NCBI GenBank assembly: GCA_948567375.1 | Contig: OX419756.1 | Location: forward strand, 56,744,333 to 56,808,332 | Origin: Lunularia cruciata | Taxonomy: Eukaryota; Streptophyta; Marchantiopsida; Lunulariales; Lunulariaceae | DNA length: 64,000 nt | Direction of reading: 5' to 3' | Part shown: in pieces, positions 37,401-49,014 of the stretch | Position numbering within the stretch: the first letter of the stretch is position 1 | Layout of the letters: every line of letters begins with the position of its first letter | Translations under genes and position numbers: made by a program | Notes under the pieces: model-generated | What the model saw: only the letters and a program-made list of their open reading frames with translations | Told to the model about the DNA's origin: nothing | Databases searched by the model: none

Positions 37401-38831
37401 CATGGTCGGCTAACAACAGGTGACAAGGAGTACAACACCTTCTTCTTCAAGGAAGGCCTTCTATTCCATGCGGACCGGATCTATGTTCCAGCCAAAGGTG
37501 ATCTTTGACTTGTGCGCCTTCAAGAAGCCCATGATTTACCCATCACTGGTCACATGGGTGTGGACAAGACCTTAGGTACCCTCCAACGTCAATGGTGGTG
37601 GCCTAACATGACACGGGATATTCAAGAATTTGTTCGATTGTGTGAGAGCTGCCAACGTAACAAGGCCAACAACCAAAAGCCGGGTGGACTCCTTCAACCG
37701 CTTGCCATTCCATCAGCTCATTGGGAGCATGTGAGCTTGGATCTCATCACATCCTTGCCAAAGACAAAACAAGGACACACTGCCATCGTGGTGTTTGTGG
37801 ATAAGCTTAGTAAGCAAATCCACTTGGCACCAACCAGTGATATCGTGGATGCTCCAACCTTAGTGCAAATCTACTTCGACAATGTCTTCAAGCATCATGG
37901 AATGCCATGCATACTCATCTCCAACCGTGATCCTTGCTTTACCGGGAAGTTTTGGCAAGCACTCTTTCAGATACTCGGCACCAAGCTTGCTTTGTCCATG
38001 GCCTATCATCCTCAAACTGATGGACATACCAAACGTGCAAATCATACATTGGAGGATATGTTGCGTGCCTTTGTCAATGTCCACCATACCAATTGGGATG
38101 AATGTCTTGCCATTGCTGAATTTGCCTACAACAATTCCAAATAGGCAAGCACCGGATTCTCTCTTTTCTTTCTCAATTTTGGCCAAGATCCACTTGTTCT
38201 AGATTCTCTTCTTGCTCTCTCTCCATCTCGGGTTCCTCATACTTCCACATTCTTGACCACTATATCCCAATCTCTCCAACAAGCCAAGTCTCACCTCCTT
38301 GTTGCTCAGAATCGCCAAAAACAATATGCAACCCACCATCGTCGTGATCTCACCTTTGAAGTTTGTGATAAATTCATGTTATCCTCTAGTAACCTCCCTC
38401 TCACACTTGATACCCAAGTTTGTAAACTTGCTCCTAATTGGATAGGACCCTTTGATATCATCCACATTGTCTCTCCTGTTGCTTATCGACTTGCCTTGCC
38501 TTGTCACATGCGTATCCATCCTGTCTTTCATGTTTTCAAGTTGAAACCCTTTTTTCCTAACCCCTCTTCCTTTTCCTCTCGAGTCCAACCTCCTCCTCTG
38601 CCTATCCCTATCAATGATCATGAGGAATACAAAGTTGATCGTATCCTTGCGCATCGTCATATTCAACGAGGCCGTCACCAACATACGGAGTACAAGGTCC
38701 TTTGGAGAGGGTATCTCCCTCATGATGCCACATGGGAACCTCTTTCCCACCTCCAAAATGCACAGATGGCAGTCAAGGAATTTGAAGCTTCACTGGCAAT
38801 GAGGACGTCACCAACTAGCGGCGGGGGAATA

Positions 38832-39240
38832 TGTAACAATATGGAGTTTAGCAACAAAGTTAGTTGGGTTTACGAAGTAAAGAATAAGACAAAATAGCCT
38901 AGAATATTCTAGAAGTATCTAAGAAGCTTCTTGGGAAGCTTCCCAACTAGCTAACTTGCGCCCTAAGCAGGTAGCTTCTAGAAGCTTCTAACTAGCTTAG
39001 CTTACACTCCAAGTAGGCGGCTTCTAGAAGGAAGCTTCTTGAGAAGCTTCATGGTTAACTTGGCTTGCACTCCAAGAAAGCGGCTCAAGGAAGCTTCTTG
39101 AGAAGCTTCATGAGTCTTGTATGCTACCTATAAATACCAAAGCCAAAGCTCATACTAGGCATTCAGAGTTTTCCTTCATTCAAGTGTCCCAATGTGAGTT
39201 TTCATTCTCCTATTTCTCTCCTCGGTTTTGATCTCTTACA
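38832..39240 (+). repeat. 3' LTR of element A
   Basis: TGTAACAATATGG...GATCTCTTACA, directly after the polypurine tract and followed by the ACTAC duplication. Confidence 0.9.
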
Positions 39241-41149
39241 ACTACCATGTATGGTTGATTTTGATGCTTCCAACTTTATAATTGGAGTAGTGTTGCAACA
39301 AGAATTCACTAATGGATTACATCTCATTGCCTTTGTATCTTGTAGACTAAATACAACAGAAAACAATTACTCTGCTCATGATTTGGAACAACTAGTGATG
39401 GTATATGCCACCAAGGTATGGAGGCATTATTTCTTGGTGAAACAAGTGGTCATGCAAATTGATCACAAGCTCTTGTTGCAAACATTACATTTGGAACACA
39501 TGAAGAGTTGATATCATTGATGAAGGAACAACTATAGTTGTTTGACATCAAACTTGAGTACAAACCCGGTCAGTTCCATGTCATCCTTGATGCCCTATCA
39601 TGATGACTTGATTTGAAGTCTCTTCCTCTCGTCATTGTGGCAATTACAACAGTGTTAGTTGACTCAAGGTCCATATTGAGTTTAAGATAGCTCTATAACA
39701 AGATCTATTCTTTTAGATGGTACAAGGGCATCTTGCAACTAATGATAAGGAATACAACACCTTCTCCTTCAAGGAAGGCCTTCTATTCCATGAGGACAAA
39801 TCTATGTTCCAACCAAGGGTGATCTCTAACTTGTATGCCTCCAAGAAGCCCATGACTTACCAATTGCTCGTCACATGGGTGTAAACAAGACCTTGGGTAC
39901 TCTCCAACGCCAATGGTGGTAGTCCAACATGACACAAGATGTCCGAGAGTTTGTTTGATCATGTGAGAGCTGCCAATGCAACAAGGCCAACAGCTAGAAA
40001 CCAAGCAAAATCCTTCAACCACTTCCCATTCCACCTACTCAATGGGAACATGTAAGTTTAGATCTCATTACATCCTTCTCCAAGACAAAGCAAGGTCACA
40101 CGGCAATTGTGGTGTTTGTGGATAAGCTTAGTAAGCAAATCCACTTGGCACCACCCTTTGATACCATGGATGCTCCAACATTAGCATAGCTCTACTTCAA
40201 CAATGTCTTTTGAGCATCATGGGATGCCATGTGTACTCATCTCAGACCATGATCCTCAATTCATTGGAAAGTTTTGGCAAACACTCTTCCATATACTCTG
40301 CACCAAGCTTGCTTTTTCCACAACCTATCATCCTCAAATTGATGGACAAATTGAACATACAAATTGCACCCTGGAGGATATGCTTTGTGCCTTTGTCAAT
40401 GTTCAATACACCAATTAGGATGAATGTCTTGCAATTGTGGAGTTTGCATACAATAACTCTAAATAGGCAAGCACCAGATTCTTTTCTTTCTTTCTTAATT
40501 TTGGCCAAGATCCACTTATTCCAGATTCTATTCTTTCTCCTCCTCTATCTCATGTTCCTCATACTTCAACCTTCTTGACCACCATATCCCAATCCCTCTA
40601 GCAAGCTACGTCTCATCTCTTTGTTGCTCAAAATCATCAAAAACAATATGCGGACTACCATCATTGTGATCTCATCTTTCAAGTTGGTGACAAAGTCATG
40701 TTCTCCTCTAGTAACCTACCTCACACTTGATACCCAAGTTTGTAAACTCGGCCCTAATTGGATAGGACCCTTTAATGTCACTCAAATCATCTCTCCTATT
40801 GCTTATCAACTTGCCTTGCCTTGTCATATGCGCATCCACCATGTCTTCCATGTTTCCAAGTTAAAACCCCTTGTTCCTAATCCATCTTCTTTTTCCTCTT
40901 TTGTCCAACCTCTTCCTCCTCCCATCCCTATCCATGATCACAAGGAGTACAATTTGATCATATAATTTCACGTTGTCACATCCAACACGAGTGACGACAA
41001 CATACAGAGTACAAGGTCCTTTGGAACTGCTATCTCTTCATGATGCCACTTGAAAGCCTCTTTCTCATCTCAAGAATGCACAAATGACCATCCAGGAGTT
41101 TGAAGCTCCAATGACACCCAATACATCATCAATTAGCGGTAGGGGAATA

Positions 41150-41517
41150 TGTAACAATATGGAGTTTAGTGACGAAGCTAGTGAACATGCCAAATTAGCC
41201 TAGAATATCCTAAAAGTATTGAGAAAGCTTCTCGGGAAGCTTCCCACTAACTTATCTTGCACCCCAAGTAGATAGTTTCTAGAAGGAAGCTTCTAGAAGC
41301 TTCCAACTAGCTTAGCTTGTATGCCAAGTAGATGGCTTCAAGAAGGAAGCTTCTTGGTTAACTTAGCTTGAACTCCAAGAAAGCAGTTCAAAGAAGGTTC
41401 TTGAGAAGCTTCTCAAGAGTCTTGTATGCTCTCTATAAATACAAGTTTTCCTACATTCAAGTTTCCCAACGTGATATTCCATTTTCCTATTTCTCTCCTT
41501 GGTCTTGGTCTTTTACA
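41150..41517 (+). repeat. 3' LTR of element D
   Basis: It starts TGTAACAATATGGAG after a TAGCGGTAGGGGAATA tract and ends GGTCTTTTACA. It has a perfect GAAnnTTCnnGAAnnTTC block at 41286-41303 and TATA-like CTATAAATA near 41434. Confidence 0.88.
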
Positions 41518-42720
41518 ACTCCACTTCTCTTCAATTAAATCACAAGAATCTAATCCTTAGGTACTTGGTATAGCAAATCGGATTGAATCTCCTTTAGACT
41601 TGGAAATCTCTTCTTCTACATTGGTTGATTGAAATTTTCCTCCATTCTTCCCATGAGGCTCCCTTTACATCTTGTTTGCCTCCTCTCCCTTGAGTACATG
41701 CACTTGACACTAGTTCCAATCAACCTATATTTTCAACAACACTCACACCAATACTTGCTAGTGCTAGAGTAGAAATATGTGCATGACTTTCAAACATGAG
41801 ATCCATGCAATCAAAGTAAGTGCATATGTGATTTAATTTATCTTCTATTATTCTCAATTTGTGCTTGTATTCTTTTTTGTGCTTCCCTTATAATCTTATT
41901 TTTCTAGTCCTTTTCTTCCACGTAAGATTTCAAATACCATGCACACTTCTAGTATAATTTGTTTCTAGTCAATGAAGATGGAAATTCTCTCTTGTACCAA
42001 ACTAAAAAATGGAAAGTGATGCTCTTTTCATATGGCTTCTTGCAATTGAAACCATGAATTTATGCAAAATGCTCTTCATTCCTTAGATAATCAATTATTT
42101 GTGCATAATGATTTCAAATCATATGGAACCTATCATCTTTCCACTTCTTGGCCTTGTTCTTTGACATCAAATATGACAAAACCATTTTAAGAAGATCTTG
42201 GAACTTCATGGGTGGTGTGTGTTTTGAGTGAACCAACTTCAGAGCTCAATGAATGGAAATGGAATAAGGAGTTGAAATAGATCGAGGAGGAGAAATAAAA
42301 TCTAGAGATGTTATGAATTGACTGCAAAGTGAACCAAGAGAGTTAAGATTATCCATTGATTTGGTGGCCATAAATTCATCATTAAAATCCTAATTGAGTC
42401 AAATGCAAATTTCTTTTAGGTAGCTATGCTTTTGCTAAGAAGCTTGTCTTGCCACAAAAGAACAACCTTAGTGTGAATTTCTGATATGATTTTGATTTGC
42501 CTACTTTTAAACTTCATAAATTCATCTAGCCATACTTGAGGAGAGGGAGGTGGGAAAAACATTATTTTTATTTGGAGTCCATGTTCATCTCTTTTGGCTC
42601 CATGTGGCACTTCTACCTCTTCTAATTTGAACTTGTAGATAGCTTCTATCCTAAATTTAATTCTCATATTTGCTTTGACATATATGTCACCATGTGATAA
42701 TTCTATGGTATCCATTCAGT
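41518..42720 (-). pseudogene. Gene-like relic on the right of element D, - strand, unidentified
   Basis: Read leftward from 42715, a 99-codon frame includes FFPPPSPQVWLDEFMKFKSR and other charged, helix-prone sequence. Further left come interrupted coding-like pieces (for example KKWKDDRFH near 42150 and a segment with EEHFAKFM near 42070). The pieces resemble a plant Harbinger second protein or a related trihelix-type gene, but no signature is certain. Several stops and shifts interrupt it. Element D splits this locus from its continuation at 25661 and below. Confidence 0.35.
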
Positions 42721-42824
42721 CCTTTAATTTGATGTTGTGTTATGGCATGACTTCACTAATGAAGTCATTGATTTGCATATAATCATTCAAAATTGAAGCA
42801 CCTCTTGGCTCATGGTATTATAAA

Positions 42825-45621
42825 TGTTATAATACCATTAGCTAGACATATTATCTAGAGGTGAAATTTGGCTTGGTAACATTTAAAAGGATTTTATATA
42901 TGATGGACTAAGTAGATTGCTAGAGGTTGTCACCAAAAGAGTACTTCCACTAATAGGGAAAAAGTCAAAAACACTTTGAAAACTTCAAAGCTGATTTTGG
43001 AGGCCCAAACAAATGAATTAGGCCTTGAAAATGGAAAACTCCTTCTCCTTTAAGATTGAAGGCTTTTCTCCTCCCACACAATTTGTTGCATCAAGAGCTT
43101 TCTAATGGTACTTCACCTTGCAATTTTGAGCTTCATGTACAAATATTCTCTAAAGATTCACTTTAGTCAAACTTGTTTGACTAACCAAATAGGACAAGAA
43201 CAAACATGTCACCCATCCGTGCAACTAATCTAAGTGTAGAGCTCACTAACATATCACCAATCCATGAATTTGATCCAAGTATGGAGCTTCTTTTGAGGAA
43301 ATCCTCTTTGCTATATAATAAAAACAGGGAATTGATATTTGCACCCTCCTTTTGGATAGTTGCAACCCCCCATATAAACTAAAAAGTCTGGACTTTGTCA
43401 CTAATTGCGGACTATTCTGGACAATTTCTAGACCTATTCTTTCCATCTGACTTTCTTCATTTTTTATGATTTATTCAGCTCTTGCACTACATGTGCGTGC
43501 ATTGTGGCCACCATTTCCACATTTTGAGCATTTTTTGCCATTAACATCCTATGCTACATGCTCAAAGTGCAACTTGTTGCACTTTATGCTTTTATTTTTG
43601 GTGCCAACAAGATGTTTGTGCTTCCGAATGTTGGCAATGACCGGATTTTGCATTGTTGCTACCTCTTTGGCAATCACAAATTCAAGTCTATAGATCAAGA
43701 TTATTTGTTGGGCACTTGTTAGTCCAAAAAACTTTTTCATGTGATACATAACTTGGTTCTTTGGTGACAACAAATTTGAAGGTGTCAGTTTGTTGCACTC
43801 TACTTGATGGACCAAATACCATTGAGTATGGATCATGGCTAGTTCAACATACTTGTTTTCCAATTTAAGAGTCTGCAAAATGTGCTTGTAGTGCACTCCA
43901 TGTGTCTTGGTAAACAGGCCAATGCAAGATTTTCCGTTGTTGGTGGAGAGTTGTGTGCGCATCAAATCCAAAGCATGTCAAGATACTTTGCCAAGGATAT
44001 TCTCAAAAATTGGGTACTTGTTGCAATGGCAAATTGAAAGCTTTTGCTTCTCAATATCTACATGAAGCTCAATCAACTATGTCTCTAACATCAATTGAAG
44101 ATTTTGTTGCACAAAGAGGATGTCATAGCACAAGAGGTTAATGTATCTCTTCATAACAAAATGCATTCCCTTTGCACAAGAGCTCATGCTTGAACCCAAA
44201 TGAAGATGTTGATGAGAAAAGCATGCAATGAACATGGTCTTCAATGGCATCCATTGTTTTGTTTTAATACAACACACCACATGCATGATTTTTTCTGTAT
44301 GTGGATCTAAATGTGCTCCAATTGAGTTTGACATCTTCTTGCTGCATGGAGTACACAATGGCATTCCATGCAATGAGGAAGATTGGATGCATATTCTTAT
44401 TGATGTGTCAAATGCAAAGAAGGTTGACCATTTTAGGATAGACGTGATTGATAGCATTCATTGATGCTAGCTCTTGGTCAGTAATAAGGACTATGGGCAA
44501 CGTCACATGCTTTGCAAAGGCATGTAAGGCCCAGAGGTACTCAACCTCCTTCTCTTTGTGCAAATATGAAAAATCAACATTGAATGAATGAAATAATGTG
44601 TTCACTCCAACAATGTTTAACAAGAGCATCTTGAATCAATTAGTTTTGTATGTGCAATCCATACCAAATAAGGTCAAGAATCATTGCCCAGCTTAATTGA
44701 CCTATGGTAGACAAGTAACATGGCCATGTGCGTCAAAATCAACATTAAAGTGAAATGGCCCAAATTGCAAAGTCTTTAGCACGGCTTGCATTGGCGTGCA
44801 TCCCGCCATAAACTCTTTTCGTGTAGCAAAAATTTCATTATAGACGTCTCTTTGTGTAGTGAGCCTGCTTGTAGACTCTACTTGAGGGTCAAGAGAATTG
44901 ATGATGGAGTGACACCTGCAAATGTCATGTCATGAATCTTCTATTTGTCTATGGCATCCATTTGGCACATAAAGAAATGCCTAGATAGATTTAGGGCAAG
45001 GTTGTGGTTATGGCTATCAACACAATGAGTAATCCTCCATTGCTCCGTGCCATCCACAATGACACCATTGAAAAAAACCTTGAAAGGACATCTTGTCTTG
45101 CGAGAACTTATGTCTCTCTAATGTGTTTCATCATCAAGTTTGTGAAAGTTGCGGTATTCTCCGCTCATGTTGCATGCAATGGTGATTCTGTGCCGTTTGT
45201 CATCAGAGCAAAGAATGCTAGCGGAAAATTCTTGCTGAATGCAATTGTGCTTGATTGCATGCACTAGTGAATCCTTTGAATCAAACATTAATTCAAGCGT
45301 TGCACTATAAAGTGAATTGTGTGCCACAAGTGATGCAATGTATTCCATCCTGATTTTGACAGCAATATGCTCAATTATCAAGGTTCGGCAAAGGAGCGGG
45401 TGGAGATGTGGGGTGGCAAGTCAACCTTTTAATGAAATTGTCCTCAATTAGTGACAAAGTCCAGACTTTTAATTTATGTGGGGGAGGGAGTTGCAACTAT
45501 CCAAAAGGAGGAGGTGCAAATATCAATTCCCTAAAGATAAGGTGCTCCTTTGGAGCATCAAAGTATTGAGTGTGAAGCTTTGTGTTTCTCTTGAGGGTTC
45601 TCATATCTTCAAAATATTACA
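42825..45621 (+). mobile_element. Solo LTR, family S, copy 4, split by a MULE
   Basis: The left part, 42825-43325, starts TGTTATAATACCATTAGC and follows copy 1 to the TATA-like CTATATAATAAA. The right part, 45533-45621, resumes with AAGGTGCTCCTTTGG and ends AATATTACA. Together they make one LTR of the length of copy 1, interrupted exactly after the TATA-like box by the DNA transposon at 43326-45532. No convincing 5-bp target duplication flanks the LTR. Confidence 0.8.
43326..45532 (-). mobile_element. Mutator-like DNA transposon (MULE) with transposase relic
   Basis: The ends are inverted repeats of about 90-100 bp. The left begins AGGGAATTGATATTTGCACC and runs to GACTTTGTCACTAATTG; the right is its reverse complement ending at 45532. 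Long terminal inverted repeats are typical of MULEs. Inside, - strand pieces from about 45381 down to 43549 read as MULE transposase. FGMDCTYKTN near 44660 and LPIVLITDQELASMNA near 44460-44500 hold the first two catalytic Asp residues, with HKEKEVEYLWALHAF between them. The reading is split by stops (one just after CTYKTN) and shifts, so the copy is non-autonomous. A 9-bp target duplication is not evident (AATAAAAAC left, AAAGATAAG right). Confidence 0.85.
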
Positions 45622-48600
45622 CTTGTGATCCACCATTTTCATGACCCATAAATTGATTTACATTACTCTTCTTTTTTCACTCCCAAAAGTTAACGATTGC
45701 TCATAAACAAGTTTATGGATATCAATGCATTGCACATAAAAATCCATTACTTTTTTAATATTAAACCTCTCATGTGTGTTGACAAGAAAACATCTATATA
45801 TATAGATAGATTTATGGGTAATCTAAAATGTGATTTGTGTGTTTTTCCAGGTTATGGGATTTGTAAGCACTACTGTTTGACAAAAAATCCACGCTGGTCA
45901 ATTCTTCTTTATGGCTGTCCATAAATTAATTTTTGGATATAACTAGATTCTCATAAATATCCATAACCTTTAAATTTGAACACCCTATTGTGTCAAACAA
46001 AATGTTAATTTCTTGCATATGAACAAGGAACAACTTTCTAGCAAATTTTCAACCCTACAAGTACCTTAACATGAGGAATTAAGACATAAATAGTCAAATT
46101 TAGATAACGACATAGCTAATAAAGTTTAACAATTCCTTGTATTGAGTTGTGCACTTATTTCAATGTGCAATACTTAGATTTGATGTAGTTATCCATATAA
46201 GGTACCTAAAAAAGACTAAATACTAGAATAATCCAAATGGAATTGTGCAAATACAAGTTACAAACATTCACATAATACTCAATCACAATAGTTAAATTTA
46301 ATCTATAAAAAAGTTTACCATAGTCAGAAAAATGACTCCTATAAGATTTCCACAAGAGCACAACTTGTCGTAACTATAACTGGTAGAATCTAATCAATTA
46401 GAAAATATATCTATTTTAATAATTTCCTAAAATAATAAATATTCTTTTTGTCCGTTCAATACCAAGAAGTTTCATAACACTAAATCATAGCAGTTTGAAA
46501 ATTAAAAAATGAGGTTTGCCTCTTAGTACAAATTTGCAATCATAACTATAATGAATATGCATCAACCAATCACCTTATTTATTCTTGGAACCAACGTTAA
46601 ATAATATCAAAGATGATAGCAGTTGTCAAGTACACCTAGTATGAACTTGGTGCATATTAGGTCTAAAAATACCCGATAGAAACTTAGTTTTATAATTTGA
46701 CATGCCCATCTTTACTACATTAAATGCATTCTAAACTCAAATCATAATATTATTGCAAGCAACTCAAATGCTTCTTCTACTTATTTTTCTCTTATGTTTA
46801 TAATTAGTGACTATAATATTGTTATAAGGTATCTTCAATGTATGATCATTTGCATAACTCTCAATAATATACCCTAAGCACACATACTTGCGTGAAGTTT
46901 ATGGAGCATGTACAAGAATATGAAAACCTTTTTAGGAAAATTTTATTATTAGGATATAAAAACGTGTATTTTTCTTATTTTATTTAGTCAATCACTTTGT
47001 ATATAAAAGGTAGTCACTCAAAAACTGACAAGGCTTTAAAAACGTTCTATGTTCAATGTATTGTTCTTGTCTTTGATCTTAGATAAATAGAGATTCCTCA
47101 CTTCACATTTTGTTATACTTACAATAATCAAGAATCCAAACTAGAGATTTTATAGAGATATGACACAAGTCTTACTTAGTATTCATACGATGTAGATAGA
47201 ATGGTGTGGGAAAAAAACAAAATAAATAAATAATATATATATAAAACCTCCCAAAATTAATTACAAGAAATGTTTAAAATAAAATCTCTCATCAACAAAA
47301 AAACAAGATTTAAGGTTTGTCTATAAACATAGCCCAATAAATTCATGTATACACCAACAAAATAATATGAACTGTGACTAATTCAATCTTGAGATGATTT
47401 TAAATTAGAAACCATAGCAAATATAAAGCATGCTGAAAATGTTGAATTTCTCTACTCAAGGGGTCATTTGCATCAATAGTTTTCCTTTATACCTTGGGTC
47501 TTTAACAAATGGTAAAATTATAACTAAAGAAGTTATCTTTAATAACTTCATAAGCAGAAATTCTTAATTGTTACTTTTGGGTCAACACCAAACCAAATTT
47601 AACTAAGTCAACTCAGAAATATTAAGGATCTCACTAAAAATAATATGTAATATCATTATTAGTGAGACCTTGTAATATAGCTTCTTTTTAAATTTTGATT
47701 TATTTTGATACTACTATTTTGCACCATAGACAAAGAATATTGTAGAAATCATTTCTCTAGGTTAATATTTGAATTTTATTTGAATTTGTAGTAACCAACG
47801 AGTGTTAACAAGGACTGTGTTTAGCAAAATAAAAAATAAAAAATTAATAACACTTTTATCACCAAGAAAATGACTATAATTAGCCTTGTATCAATTTTTA
47901 CTTGGATTTGGATGAGCCTTTGTATATCTCTATCCAAAAACAGAACTATAATCATTAACAATGTAAATGATGGCCTATCTCAATTTGCTGGTGTTGGATC
48001 AAATCCACTTCTTGAGCAACATGACAACCAAATAGAATTCAAACAATTATCCTAGATACCTAAATATCATAATTTTCATAAGAATTATTCAATTATTATT
48101 TTCTTTGATTATATCATATTTTATATCTAGATAAGGTAAAGGTGGAGAAGAAAGTTACAAGTATTAAAAGAAAATATCTTTTACATACAAGCTTTTGAAA
48201 TAAAACATCCAAGATGTAAAAGAGAAGTTTTCTAAATTTTTTGGGAAACTAAAGGTATATAACCAAGGACTAAGTGAGTGAATCCATGTTTTTTGATGTA
48301 TAAAATTGAACTTGCATTTCATATTATATAGCATAAAAGGGATGTTCATTATTTTTCTAATTTGTATGGATGAAATAATAAATAAACTATATATTATTTA
48401 GCTAATAAAATAGCCAAATATATATGATGAATTTTCATATTTGTCTATTTGTATTTGATGAATGATTTGATTATAGGTGATCAAGACCTATACAATACTA
48501 TTAAACTTACTGCATTGCTAGTGTATGTTCAGTGACACAATAGTGATCAGGAAGAAATTGCACTCAGAACTTCTTGTTTAATCAATCTAGTTGCTTAAGG

Positions 48601-49014
48601 AGTAGAAAAAATACCAAATTTAGATACAATTAAGGGTTTCTAAGGATATTCAAATGTATAAGTTGATGATTATATATCATAATTCACACTTAAAGATTCC
48701 ATCAATTAAAACAAATCAAACTATGCAAAGAGTGAGAGATATGATAAGTAAGTATAGTTCTTATAAATTTCAAGAACTCTAAATAATTATCATAGTAATA
48801 TTGTATGATATGTGTTTAAAACTGGACAGAAAGTCAATCTTGACTGAGTCCTTGAATATGTAGAGCTAAATTTGAATATAGATTGGTTAAAGTTAAAACC
48901 ATGTAAGTTGAAAGCTATAATAGTGATACCTAAAGCAGTAAACCAAATACCTATAACTGGCTAAGCAGCCAAGAGGAAGTATAGAAGAACAAGTGTTTTT
49001 CTTTTAGCTGACCT
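45622..49014. other. Very AT-rich intergenic DNA, nothing recognised
   Basis: No element ends, tandem repeats or RNA genes were seen. A 61-codon + frame at 47870-48055 and a 75-codon + frame at 45697-45924 have no recognisable domain. Confidence 0.45.

Larger units (their letters stand above)
34113..39240 (+). mobile_element. Chromovirus A inserted in element D, most complete of the nest
   Basis: LTRs are at 34113-34476 and 38832-39240, with a perfect ACTAC target duplication at 34108-34112 and 39241-39245. The tRNA-iMet primer site TGGTATCAGAGC is at 34478-34489 and a G-rich polypurine tract is near 38820-38830. Parts in order: gag about 34748-35647 ending in a CCHC zinc knuckle (CFYCRQVGHRIAEC), protease-like 35674-36102, reverse transcriptase 36350-36960 with LPFGLTNA and FLDDILIY, RNase H remnant to about 37290, integrase 37512-38144 with an HHCC zinc-binding region and DDE-core blocks, and a C-terminal chromodomain about 38620-38800 (YKVLWRGY, TWEPLSHL). 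It is broken, with perhaps half a dozen breaks. LTR divergence of about 5-6% by eye makes it the youngest of the nest. Confidence 0.92.
25662..41517 (+). mobile_element. Chromovirus D (Ty3 LTR element with chromodomain), outer host of a nest
   Basis: The outer LTRs are at 25662-26087 and 41150-41517. They are flanked by ACTCT (25657-25661) and ACTCC (41518-41522), a near-identical 5-bp target duplication. A decayed tRNA-iMet primer site follows the 5' LTR. Parts in order: gag remnant about 26340-27120, protease-like 27170-27490, reverse transcriptase/RNase H pieces about 27550-28239 and 33816-34112, RNase H and integrase 39241-40470, chromodomain about 40930-41110. Two relatives, C and A, sit inside it. 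D is heavily broken (well over ten breaks) and internally rearranged. By eye its LTRs differ by roughly 11-12%, making it the oldest of the three. Confidence 0.85.

Noticed and set aside
38379-38756. 125-codon - strand frame within element A
   Set aside because: It is the antisense shadow of the chromodomain region.
47870-48055. 61-codon + frame considered as plastid-derived
   Set aside because: No alignment with any plastid protein I could recall was convincing.
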